This document shows, in pieces, positions 34,099 through 41,600 of a stretch of DNA of 64,000 nucleotides. The notes beneath the pieces were generated by a model. The model searched no databases. It had not been told where the DNA came from and saw only the letters and a program-made list of their open reading frames with translations. The position numbers and the translations under genes are program-made. Source of the DNA: JAJFUE01 sp039683515 (lineage in GTDB: Bacteria; Sumerlaeota; Sumerlaeia; MVZB01); assembly GCA_039683515.1 (NCBI GenBank), contig JBDKRG010000010.1, forward strand, positions 267,278 through 331,277, read 5' to 3'. How positions within the stretch are numbered: position 1 is the first letter of the stretch; every line of letters begins with the position of its first letter.

Positions 34099-34206
34099 AG
34101 CACACTCCAGTCACATGCAAGCATGCCGCCACGGCAAGCAAAAGAACAGATTTTTTTGATGAGGCGCGTTGGGGCCGCGGATAAGATGGGCGCGGAGTCA
34201 ACGAAA

Positions 34207-34665
34207 ATGGCCAAGCCCGCATTCAGATACTGGTACGAGTGGCGCTGCGACAACCCGCTGTGGGCGGATAACGATGAGGCTCGGGATTTTCTGGGCGACA
34301 GCGCTCAGGGCGATCTCGAGGCTTTAGGCTTCTCCAAAGAGCTTATTGACGAGATCAGAAAAACGGGGGAGTGGCATGACTCGTATCTGAATTGGGAGTC
34401 GCCGATTGACCCGGGGCCATGGCGCCAGAACGAATGCGACCGCTTCAACAAGAAGGCCAGGGAGATCTATGAGCGGATCGTGCAGGAGGCGAACGGCCGG
34501 TTCGATGTGATCTATGACGAGGCCGAACACCGCGAGGACCCGGACCTGGACGAATACCTGAAGGACCCTGACCATTTCCGGCGGAAAGACGATCCACGGG
34601 AGCCCGCAAGCAATCCGCCCAAGACGGGGTGGCTTGGCGCGCTGAGGAATTTTTTTGGATTTTAA
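34207..34665 (+). CDS. Hypothetical protein (152 aa)
   Basis: An acidic, Trp- and Asp-rich cytosolic protein (FRYWYEWRCDNPLWADNDEA, REDPDLDEYLKDPDHF) with no signal or membrane segment and no family I recognise. It ends in a hydrophobic WLGALRNFFGF. GGAG lies about 10 bases before the ATG at 34207. The same frame is open far upstream, but there it runs antisense to the HAD phosphatase gene and is not coding. Some lineage-specific role is likely. Confidence 0.6.
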   Translation: MAKPAFRYWYEWRCDNPLWADNDEARDFLGDSAQGDLEALGFSKELIDEIRKTGEWHDSYLNWESPIDPGPWRQNECDRFNKKAREIYERIVQEANGRFDVIYDEAEHREDPDLDEYLKDPDHFRRKDDPREPASNPPKTGWLGALRNFFGF

Positions 34666-34767
34666 AGGACAAGTATCCTTGAACCGGCCGGACTGCAATC
34701 GTTTTTTGTGTGCATATCGATCCTGTTCTCTGCATGATACAAACCAAATTCGATACGGAGCGGCGGC

Positions 34768-35958
34768 ATGTATTTACTTCGTCAGCTGTTCGGATGTGCG
34801 GTGGGCATCCTCGCCATTGCGGCGTTTTTAGGCCTCGGTTTTCTTGTTGCCATACGGTTTGGGGGGTTCGCGGGGATCGCCGCGATCGTGATTATGGCGT
34901 TCCTGGTGAAAAGGTATTTTGACTTCAAGATCAAGCGACTCGAGCAGAAGTCGCTTGCCGAAATGGCCCAAAAGTTCGAGGACGTCAGGCTGACGATCAA
35001 CGCCGCCTATCCCTATACCGACGGCGGCGATTTCTTTGAGCCGGAGTCCGGGCAAAAGCTCATTGCGGTCGACGCCGGCTGGCGCGGCCCGAGCGCCGGG
35101 ATCGAGCTCGACGACATCAACATCGTCGATGCCGGAACCGAGGACCCCAAATCCACCGAGACTGCCGAGGATTGGACTGAAGTGGCCTTCCTGGATCCCG
35201 AAAGCGGCCGCCTCGTGGAGCATGTCCCATACCGGCTCCCCTCCGAGTTCCGGTTATTCCTTGTTTTCGTCGTGCCATCCGGCATGAAGAGTTTCAAACT
35301 GCAGTACAACGATTACGACATCACGCCTCAGGCCGTGCGGATCGCCGAGAGCGCGCCGGCCGATCCGCCGCAAGCCACGGCCCGGCATTTCCGCCAGTAT
35401 TTCAGGCTCCACAACGAGCCATGGGACATCGGGCCGTTCCGGGAGTCGTTCAAGGAGGCGCCCAAACTGAAGCATAAAGTCAAAGTGAACGGCGTCTGCC
35501 GATACGACGGCCTCCAGTTTTGCGCGCCCGATCGGGGCGACAAGGCCGTTGCGATCGACCTGACGATCGAGGGCTTCAGCAAGAACACCCGGTTCGACGA
35601 GATGAAGATCGTGGATCCGGAAACGGACAAAATCGCCGATTACAACAGGACCCTGTGGAATTGCGTGTTCCTGGACCCGGCCTCCGGCCAGATCCTGGAG
35701 CCGGCGCTCGCCCCGATGCCGGCGACCGTCCGCATGCTCTTCATTTACAACGTGCCCTCGCGGCTGGACTCGATCAAGTTGTCGGTTCTTGGGAGCATCA
35801 TCACCCCCGAGGCCGCGGCGATCCGGTCGTCGGCGCCGCTCAATGCGCCCCGCCCCGCCGAAGCCGATTTCGAAAAGGCCCATGCCGTGATGGATCGGTT
35901 GTTTTATAACGCCCACGAAGAGCCGGAGCCGGACGAGGCCGCGGCGGCGAAATCGTAG
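34768..35958 (+). CDS. Membrane-anchored protein with a duplicated beta domain
   Basis: The 396-residue protein has two hydrophobic segments (AVGILAIAAFLGLGFLVAI and FAGIAAIVIMAFLV) followed by two similar soluble units. Unit 1 (about 73-200) has INAAYPYTDGGDFFEPESGQ, FLDPESGRLVEHVPY and LVFVVPSGMKSFKLQYNDYD. Unit 2 (about 235-365) has VNGVCRYDGLQFCAPDRGDK, FLDPASGQILEPALA and MLFIYNVPSRLDSIKLSVLG. The match shows an internal duplication. The unit resembles a DUF4352-like beta sandwich only in general form. GGAG lies 8 bases before the ATG. Function unknown. Confidence 0.7.
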   Translation: MYLLRQLFGCAVGILAIAAFLGLGFLVAIRFGGFAGIAAIVIMAFLVKRYFDFKIKRLEQKSLAEMAQKFEDVRLTINAAYPYTDGGDFFEPESGQKLIAVDAGWRGPSAGIELDDINIVDAGTEDPKSTETAEDWTEVAFLDPESGRLVEHVPYRLPSEFRLFLVFVVPSGMKSFKLQYNDYDITPQAVRIAESAPADPPQATARHFRQYFRLHNEPWDIGPFRESFKEAPKLKHKVKVNGVCRYDGLQFCAPDRGDKAVAIDLTIEGFSKNTRFDEMKIVDPETDKIADYNRTLWNCVFLDPASGQILEPALAPMPATVRMLFIYNVPSRLDSIKLSVLGSIITPEAAAIRSSAPLNAPRPAEADFEKAHAVMDRLFYNAHEEPEPDEAAAAKS

Positions 35959-36141
35959 GGATGGAAACGCCCCCTGCGCGCCTGCGTTGAACATGATCCA
36001 CAAGTCGATCGGACTTTACAAAACCGCCCGGGTTGTTCACGCTCGATTGGTTTGTGAGTATTTCTCGATAAGGACGTGCGGCATGACGTTGAACGACCTC
36101 CGCCGGAATGGCTTGGGGGGCGTGCTGGTGCATTTTACTGG

Positions 36142-36170
36142 TTGACGGCTGTGGCGTGGAACGGTATAAG
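36142..36170 (+). promoter_or_regulatory. Promoter of the infC operon
   Basis: TTGACG (36142-36147), a 17-base spacer, then TATAAG (36165-36170). A second TATAAG occurs at 36229. The leader from here to infC is about 310 bases. Confidence 0.6.
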
Positions 36171-36390
36171 GGTTGTTTGATTGGGACGGCCGCCCTGGCG
36201 GGTTGCCGTGCCATGCGACTGAAAAACTTATAAGCAGTCAAGCAGAGGGCTTGCAAACATTCCCGCCCTCTCACCCCCAGCGCCTCTTGCGAGGCTGTGC
36301 GGTGGGTTCGCGCCGGACCTTCAGAGGGAGCCGGCGCCGCGATCGAAACGACCGGCGGCCGTCACGGGCCGTTGGATCGTCATAGACGAA

Positions 36391-36424
36391 CCGGGGCGGG
36401 AGCATCCACGCCGCGGTTTTTTTT
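36391..36424 (+). terminator. Terminator-like hairpin in the infC leader (candidate attenuator)
   Basis: CCGGGGCG pairs with CGCCGCGG (7 of 8 pairs) around a 10-base loop and is followed by eight T residues. It lies 63 bases before the infC start codon. Leader terminators controlled by L20 or by other signals are known for infC-rpmI-rplT operons in other bacteria. The mechanism here is not shown. Confidence 0.65.
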
Positions 36425-36486
36425 ATGCCCGCGGCCCAAGGACGCTCCCGATGGGCCTTACATTTTGAAACGAGGAGGGTAGAACC

Positions 36487-37050
36487 ATCAGGACCAATAC
36501 GCGCACCAACGAGCAGATTCGCGTGCCGGAAGTGCGGCTGATCGACGAAACCGGCAAGCAGCTGGGGATCATCGCGATCGACGACGCCATGGAGCGCGCG
36601 CGCTCGAAGGGGTTTGACCTTGTCGAGGTCGCGCCCGATTCCGTGCCGCCCGTCTGCCGGATCATGGACTTCACCAAGTTCGTCTACGAGCAGAAGCGCA
36701 AGGTCAAGGCGGCGCGCAAGAAGACCGTCAAGACCGACATCAAGGAACTCAAGCTGCGCCCCAATATTGATCCGCACGACTTCTCGATCAAGCTCAAGCA
36801 CGGGCGCGAGTTCCTCGAGAAGGGCAACAAGCTCAAGATCACGATGCGCTACCGCGCCCGCGAGATGCGCCATTACGACATCGGCACGCAGTGCGTGGAC
36901 AAGCTCGTCCAGCAGTTGTCCGACATCGCGTTGGTCGAGTCCTCGACGCGCGGCGTCGCGCAGATGCGCATGCAGACCGTGATCATGGCCCCGCGCAAGG
37001 TTGCCAGCGCCGGCAAGCCCAATGCGCCCGAAACAGTTCCGACCGAATAA
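36487..37050 (+). CDS. infC: Translation initiation factor IF-3, starting at ATC
   Basis: The 187-residue protein binds the 30S subunit and checks start codons. The N-domain (RTNTRTNEQIRVPEVRLIDE) and C-domain (RPNIDPHDFSIKLKHGREFL, YRAREMRHYDIG) are complete. The start is set at ATC 36487, as GAGGAGGG ends 7 bases upstream and the family N-terminus begins here. No ATG, GTG or TTG fits before the internal GTG at 36523, which would lose the conserved NEQIR block. Non-standard AUU/AUC/AUA starts are a known feature of infC and allow IF-3 to repress its own translation. It heads infC-rpmI-rplT-pheS-pheT. Confidence 0.95.
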   Translation: MRTNTRTNEQIRVPEVRLIDETGKQLGIIAIDDAMERARSKGFDLVEVAPDSVPPVCRIMDFTKFVYEQKRKVKAARKKTVKTDIKELKLRPNIDPHDFSIKLKHGREFLEKGNKLKITMRYRAREMRHYDIGTQCVDKLVQQLSDIALVESSTRGVAQMRMQTVIMAPRKVASAGKPNAPETVPTE

Positions 37051-37071
37051 CGATAAGGAGTCAGACGACAC

Positions 37072-37269
37072 ATGCCGAAGATGAAAACCAAGGGATCGGT
37101 CAAGAAGCGCCTCCGCGTGACGGCCGCCGGCAAGCTCAAGCGCGGCAAATGCGGTCACAGCCACATCCTGACCAAGAAGAGCGCCAAGCGCAAACGCCGC
37201 CTGCGCGAGACCACGATGATCGCGGCCGTCGACCAGAAGCGCATCAAGCGCCTCATGCCCGGCAGCTGA
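37072..37269 (+). CDS. rpmI: 50S ribosomal protein L35
   Basis: The 65-residue basic protein begins MPKMKTKGSVKKRLRVTAAG and contains GKCGHSHILTKKSAKRKRRL, the L35 signature. It is a structural protein of the large subunit. AAGGAG is upstream of the ATG. It sits in the usual place between infC and rplT, 21 bases after infC. Confidence 0.97.
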   Translation: MPKMKTKGSVKKRLRVTAAGKLKRGKCGHSHILTKKSAKRKRRLRETTMIAAVDQKRIKRLMPGS

Positions 37270-37323
37270 TCGGTAAATATTCGATTTTTGGATAATTATT
37301 TATATTTTAATGATTTTCCAAAA

Positions 37324-37347
37324 TATTGTTTCGAATTTATGAACGAT
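37324..37347 (+). repeat. AT-rich dispersed repeat, copy 1
   Basis: The AT-rich 119-base gap between rpmI and rplT contains TTTCGAATTTATGAACGAT, which recurs with one change at 38851-38875 between pheS and pheT. Confidence 0.65.
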
Positions 37348-37388
37348 TAGAATTTTTGAATTTCTTTCCAACTGATTGGAGATCACCC

Positions 37389-37760
37389 ATGTCACGCGTC
37401 AAGAACAGTGTCGCCACCCGGCGCCGTCGCAAAAAGGTCCTGAAGCTGGCCAAGGGCGCCTACGGCGGCCGGTCCAAGCTCTTCAAGAGCGCCAAGCAAA
37501 CCGTGATGCGCGGGATGAACTACTCGTACCGCGACCGCCGCGTCAAGAAGCGCGAGTTCCGCGCCCTGTGGATCGCCCGCATCAACGCGGCCGTCCGCGC
37601 CAACGGCATCAAGTACAGCGAGTTCATGTTCGGCCTGAAGCAGATCGGCCTCGAGATCGACCGCAAGGTCCTGGCCGACATCGCCGTCAACGACGCCGCG
37701 GGCTTCACCGCGATCGTCGAGCGCGTCCGCGGGGGCCTCAGCCAGGCGGCGGCGCAATGA
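37389..37760 (+). CDS. rplT: 50S ribosomal protein L20
   Basis: The 123-residue protein (MSRVKNSVATRRRRKKVLKL, then AYGGRSKLFKSAKQTVMRG) is a standard L20, needed for early 50S assembly and often the autoregulator of its operon. GGAG lies 6 bases before ATG 37389. The open frame continues upstream through the AT-rich repeat but is not coding there. The stop overlaps pheS by 4 bases. Confidence 0.97.
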   Translation: MSRVKNSVATRRRRKKVLKLAKGAYGGRSKLFKSAKQTVMRGMNYSYRDRRVKKREFRALWIARINAAVRANGIKYSEFMFGLKQIGLEIDRKVLADIAVNDAAGFTAIVERVRGGLSQAAAQ

Positions 37761-38773
37761 ACGACGAGCTTGAGAGCCTGATTGCACGCGCACGTGAACT
37801 GGGCGAGGTCGCCGGCCAACGCATCGCCGAAGCCGCCGACCTCCCCTGCCTCGAAAACCTGCGCGTCGCCTGGCTCGGCAAAAAAGGCGAGATGGCCGGC
37901 CTCATGCGCGGCCTCGGATCACTCACGCCCGACCAGCGCCCCCAGGCCGGCCAGGTGATCAACGATATCAAGCAGGCCATCTCCGGCCGCATTGACGCCC
38001 GCCGCGCCGAGTTCGAACAGGCCGAGCGCCGCCGGCGCCTCAGCGAGGAAAAGCTCGACATCACGCTGCCGGGCCGGCCCCGCCCGAGCGGCCACCTTCA
38101 CCCCCTCACCCAGGCCACACGCGACATCGTCGCCATCCTGCGCGACATCGGCTTCGACGAAGTCCGCGGCCCCGACCTCGAGGACGAGTTCCACAATTTC
38201 GAGGCCCTCAACATCCCCGCCGACCACCCGGCGCGCGACATGCAGGACACGTTCTACCTGACCGGTGGCGGACTTCTGCGCACGCACACCTCCCCCGTGC
38301 AGATCCGCGCCATGGCCACGCGCAAGCCGCCGCTGGCGGTCGTCGCCCCCGGCCGCGTCTACCGCTGCGACGCCGACCAGACCCACTCGCCCATGTTCAC
38401 GCAGGTCGAGGGGTTCATGGTCGCCGAGGACATCCGCATGAGCGACCTCAAGGGCGTCCTCGAGCATCTGCTCAAGCGCTTCTTCGGCGCCGACCGCCCC
38501 TACCGGATGCGCCCGTCGTTCTTCCCGTTCACCGAACCGAGCGCGGAGTTCGACATCCTGTGGGAGCGCGAGGACGGCTCGACGAGCTGGCTCGAGGTGC
38601 TCGGCTCCGGCATGATCCACCCGGCCGTGCTCGAGGCCGTCGGCCTGGACCCGAAGCTCTACACCGGGTTCGCGTTCGGCCTGGGCGTCGAGCGCTTCGC
38701 GATGCTCCGCAGCGGCGTCGACAACATCCACGCGTTCTACGAAAACGACCTGCGCTTCCTGCGGCAGTTTTAA
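37757..38773 (+). CDS. pheS: Phenylalanyl-tRNA synthetase alpha subunit
   Basis: The 338-residue subunit has an N-terminal coiled coil (about 1-95, with the conserved LGKKGEMAGLMRGLGSL) and a class II catalytic core. Motif 2 lies in APGRVYRCDADQTHSPMFTQ, and motif 3 in FAFGLGVERFAMLRSGVDNI, with FFPFTEPSAEFDILWE in between. It forms an alpha2-beta2 enzyme with PheT. The ATG overlaps the rplT stop (ATGA), so translation is coupled to the ribosomal protein genes. Confidence 0.97.
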   Translation: MNDELESLIARARELGEVAGQRIAEAADLPCLENLRVAWLGKKGEMAGLMRGLGSLTPDQRPQAGQVINDIKQAISGRIDARRAEFEQAERRRRLSEEKLDITLPGRPRPSGHLHPLTQATRDIVAILRDIGFDEVRGPDLEDEFHNFEALNIPADHPARDMQDTFYLTGGGLLRTHTSPVQIRAMATRKPPLAVVAPGRVYRCDADQTHSPMFTQVEGFMVAEDIRMSDLKGVLEHLLKRFFGADRPYRMRPSFFPFTEPSAEFDILWEREDGSTSWLEVLGSGMIHPAVLEAVGLDPKLYTGFAFGLGVERFAMLRSGVDNIHAFYENDLRFLRQF

Positions 38774-38850
38774 ACCGATCCGCCCGATTTTTTGATTTTA
38801 TTGGGTTTTGAATTGTTTGTTTTTTTTCTGATTTGCATTTATTTCCGGCC

Positions 38851-38875
38851 GATTGTTTCGAATTTGTGAACGATT
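38851..38875 (+). repeat. AT-rich dispersed repeat, copy 2
   Basis: GATTGTTTCGAATTTGTGAA followed by CGATT matches the copy at 37324 and continues into a looser stretch of GAATTTG-like units up to the pheT ribosome site. Confidence 0.65.
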
Positions 38876-38941
38876 CTGAATGATTCGAATTTGTTTTGGA
38901 TTTCGGTATTAGATATTCGAATTTGTTCCAAGGTAACTCCG

Positions 38942-41317
38942 ATGCGTTTATCCATCCGTTGGCTCAAGACCTTCCTCAACATGGATCTCACGGTCGACCA
39001 GATCATCGAGACGATGATGATGGCCGGCCTCGAGGTCGAGGAAGAAATCGATCTGGGCATGCGCTCGGGCAAGATCGTCATCGCCCGCGTCCTCGAGAAG
39101 GCGCCGCACCCGCAGAGCGACCACCTGTCGCTGTGCAAGGTCGACGCCGGCGGCGAGCCGCTGTCGATCGTCTGCGGCGCCCCCAACGTCGAGGCCGGCG
39201 CGATCTATCCGTGCGCTTTGCTCGGCGCGACGCTCCCCGGCGGCATGACGCTCGAGCCGCGCAAGATCCGCGGCATCGCCAGCCAGGGGATGCTCTGCTC
39301 GGCGCAGGAGCTGATGCTCAGCCAGGACCACACCGGCATCATGCCACTGCCCGAGGACTCCCCCGTCGGCGAGCCGTTCGATTTCCTGGTCGAGATCAAG
39401 GTGACGCCCAACCGCCCCGACTGCCTGAACGTTCTCGGCGTGGCGCGCGAAGTCGCCGCCATGCACGGCCGCAAGGTCTACCCGCCCAAGCCGCGACCGA
39501 AGGAAATGCTCACGCGCGTCGAGAGCCTCGTCAAGCTGACTGTCCCGGCGCGCCAGCAGTGCCCGCGCTACACGTGCCGCCTGATCAAGGGCGTCACGAT
39601 CGGCGAGAGCCCGCTGTGGATGAAGCGCCGCCTCGAAGCCGGCGGCCTGCGCTCGATCAACAACGTCGTCGACGTGACCAACTACGTCCTGCTCGAGCTC
39701 GGCCACCCGCTTCACTCGTTCGACTTTGACCGCCTCGCCGGCGGCGAGATCCGCGTGCGGATGGCCGCGGACGGCGAAAAGCTCAAGATCATCGACGGCA
39801 CCGAACTGACGCTCACGGCCGAGGACCTGCTCATCGCCGATGCCAATCAGGGCGTGGCCCTGGCCGGCGTCATGGGCGGCCTCGACAGCGAAGTCCGCGC
39901 TGGCACCACCAACGTCCTGCTTGAAGCGGCGTATTTCGACCCGGTCACGATCCGGCGCACCAGCAAGCGCTACGGCATCTCGACCGACGCCAGCTACCGC
40001 TTCGAGCGCGGCACCGACCGCGAGGGGCTTCTCCTCGCCCTTCACCGCGCCGCGCAGCTCATCCAGGAACTCGCCGGCGGCGAGATCGCCCGCGGCATCG
40101 TCGACGTTCAGGCGCCCGTCCCCGAGCGCCCGCCGATCGTGCTCGCGATCGACCAGGTCAACCGGGTGCTCGGAATCGAGCTGACCGGCACGCAGATCGC
40201 CGATTACCTCGTGAACCTCGGCTTCGAGGTCCGCGGCGGTGGTCAGGATCAACTGATCGTCAGTGCGCCGACTCATCGCGTCGACGTCAGCCGCGACGTC
40301 GACCTGATCGAGGACATCGCCCGCCTCCACAACTACAACAACATCCCGATGACGCTGCCGCGCACGCGGTGCACGATGGCCGAACCGGCGCGCCTCTATC
40401 AGGTCATTGACGCTTGCCGCGACGGCCTGGCGCGCATGGGCCTGAGCGAGGCCATGACTTACAGCTTCATCGGCGAGGCCGACGCCCGGCGGATCGGGTT
40501 CGACCCGTCCCGCCAGCCGCGCGTCGCCAACCCGCTCACGGTCGACCAGGTCATCATGCGCCCGTCGCTGATCCCGGGCGTCCTGGCCGCCGTCGGCCTC
40601 AACCAGAAACGCGACGCGTCCACGATCGCACTGTTCGAAATCGGCAAGGTCTGGCCTCCCGACGCCAGGCACGCCGATCCCGACGCCGAGCGCTGGGACG
40701 CCGTGGCCGCTGTCGTCGGCCCGCTGCCGCCCACGTGGTCGGCCGCCGCGCGCGCATACGACTTCTACGACATCAAGGGCATCGTCGAGTCGCTGATGGC
40801 GGACCTCGCGGCGCAGCCCGCGTTCGAGCCCCTGACCGATTCGATCGTGTTCCACCCCGGCCGGTCGGCGCGGGTGCTGGTCGAGGGCCAGGCGGTCGGC
40901 GAGATCGGCGAGCTCCACCCCGAGCTTGCCGCCCAGCTTGATCTTCGCGACCGCGTCTACGTCGCGCATCTCGAGATCGACAAGCTTATCGCCGCGATCC
41001 CGACCGTGAGCCGGCGCGCCAAGCCCGTGCCGCGTCTGCCGGGCAGCCAGCGCGACCTGGCGCTGGTCGTCGCGCGCGACCTGCCGGTCGGCCAGATTCT
41101 CGAAGCCACGCGCCGCGCCGCCGGCGCGCTGCTCGAGGACCTTGTCCTGTTCGACGTCTACCAGGGCGAGCACCTGGCCGCCGACAAGAAGAGCATCGGC
41201 CTGAGCCTCAAGCTGCGCTCGCTCGAGAAGACCCTGACCGAGGACGAGATCAAGCAGGTCATGGACAAAGTCACGAGAAGCCTTGAAAACCAGTTCGGAG
41301 CAACGCTGCGCTCATAA
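38942..41317 (+). CDS. pheT: Phenylalanyl-tRNA synthetase beta subunit
   Basis: The 791-residue subunit has all the bacterial domains in order. These are the N-terminal helical part (LSIRWLKTFLNMDLTVDQII), an EMAP-type tRNA-binding domain (near 40-150), B3/B4 editing domain (with RYTCRLIKGVTIGESPLWMK), B5 domain, a catalytic-like core (HRVDVSRDVDLIEDIARLHN), and a C-terminal FDX-ACB anticodon domain (VPRLPGSQRDLALVVARDLP). AAGG lies about 9 bases before the ATG at 38942. It is the last gene of the infC operon. Confidence 0.97.
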   Translation: MRLSIRWLKTFLNMDLTVDQIIETMMMAGLEVEEEIDLGMRSGKIVIARVLEKAPHPQSDHLSLCKVDAGGEPLSIVCGAPNVEAGAIYPCALLGATLPGGMTLEPRKIRGIASQGMLCSAQELMLSQDHTGIMPLPEDSPVGEPFDFLVEIKVTPNRPDCLNVLGVAREVAAMHGRKVYPPKPRPKEMLTRVESLVKLTVPARQQCPRYTCRLIKGVTIGESPLWMKRRLEAGGLRSINNVVDVTNYVLLELGHPLHSFDFDRLAGGEIRVRMAADGEKLKIIDGTELTLTAEDLLIADANQGVALAGVMGGLDSEVRAGTTNVLLEAAYFDPVTIRRTSKRYGISTDASYRFERGTDREGLLLALHRAAQLIQELAGGEIARGIVDVQAPVPERPPIVLAIDQVNRVLGIELTGTQIADYLVNLGFEVRGGGQDQLIVSAPTHRVDVSRDVDLIEDIARLHNYNNIPMTLPRTRCTMAEPARLYQVIDACRDGLARMGLSEAMTYSFIGEADARRIGFDPSRQPRVANPLTVDQVIMRPSLIPGVLAAVGLNQKRDASTIALFEIGKVWPPDARHADPDAERWDAVAAVVGPLPPTWSAAARAYDFYDIKGIVESLMADLAAQPAFEPLTDSIVFHPGRSARVLVEGQAVGEIGELHPELAAQLDLRDRVYVAHLEIDKLIAAIPTVSRRAKPVPRLPGSQRDLALVVARDLPVGQILEATRRAAGALLEDLVLFDVYQGEHLAADKKSIGLSLKLRSLEKTLTEDEIKQVMDKVTRSLENQFGATLRS

Positions 41318-41600
41318 TGACTGAGCGCTGAAAGCGCGAAAGAATATAGCCTGGGGCAGAGCGAAGCGTCGCCCCAGGTCAGGGTCAGTTTGGAACCCGA
41401 GCTCTGAAAGAGCGGAAGAAATGTTGCTTTTCTTCCGTGCCTTCGGCGGTTCCCCTTGAATGCAGCATTTTTTCGGAACCGCGTAGCGGTTCGATCTCAA
41501 AGCCGTGGGTTGGTTTGGCGAGCTTGCGCGCCGAACCAACCCACGGTCCGATCGCAACACATCAGAACCGATTGATCGGTTCGATCATGGAATTTTTCTC
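41318..41600. other. Repeat-filled gap between pheT and gltX
   Basis: No gene. It contains a GCGCTGAAAGCGC-type hairpin just after pheT, a TAGCCTGGGGC/GCCCCAGG hairpin with an AGCGAAGC loop (41349-41379) and copy B of the three-hairpin repeat. These may end the pheT transcript; no T run was found. Confidence 0.65.
41476..41582. repeat. Three-hairpin repeat, copy B
   Basis: GAACCGC/GCGGTTC (41476-41492), CCGTGGGTTGG with CCAACCCACGG around a GCGAGCTTGCGCGC loop (41503-41546), and GAACCGA/TCGGTTC (41565-41582). It ends 18 bases before the gltX start. Confidence 0.85.

Larger units (their letters stand above)
35959..36486. other. Long leader region of the infC operon
   Basis: 528 bases without a gene. 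The right part carries a promoter (36142-36170), a GC-rich region with nested hairpins (for example GCCTC-TTGC-GAGGC near 36282-36295 and GCGCCGG/CCGGCGC downstream), a terminator-like hairpin (36391-36424) and the infC ribosome site. Nothing clear was seen in 35959-36141. Confidence 0.65.

Noticed and set aside
33445..34206. Long 5' extension of the 152-aa gene
   Set aside because: It lies antisense to the HAD phosphatase gene and has no recognisable domains; an ATG with a ribosome site at 34207 explains the real gene.
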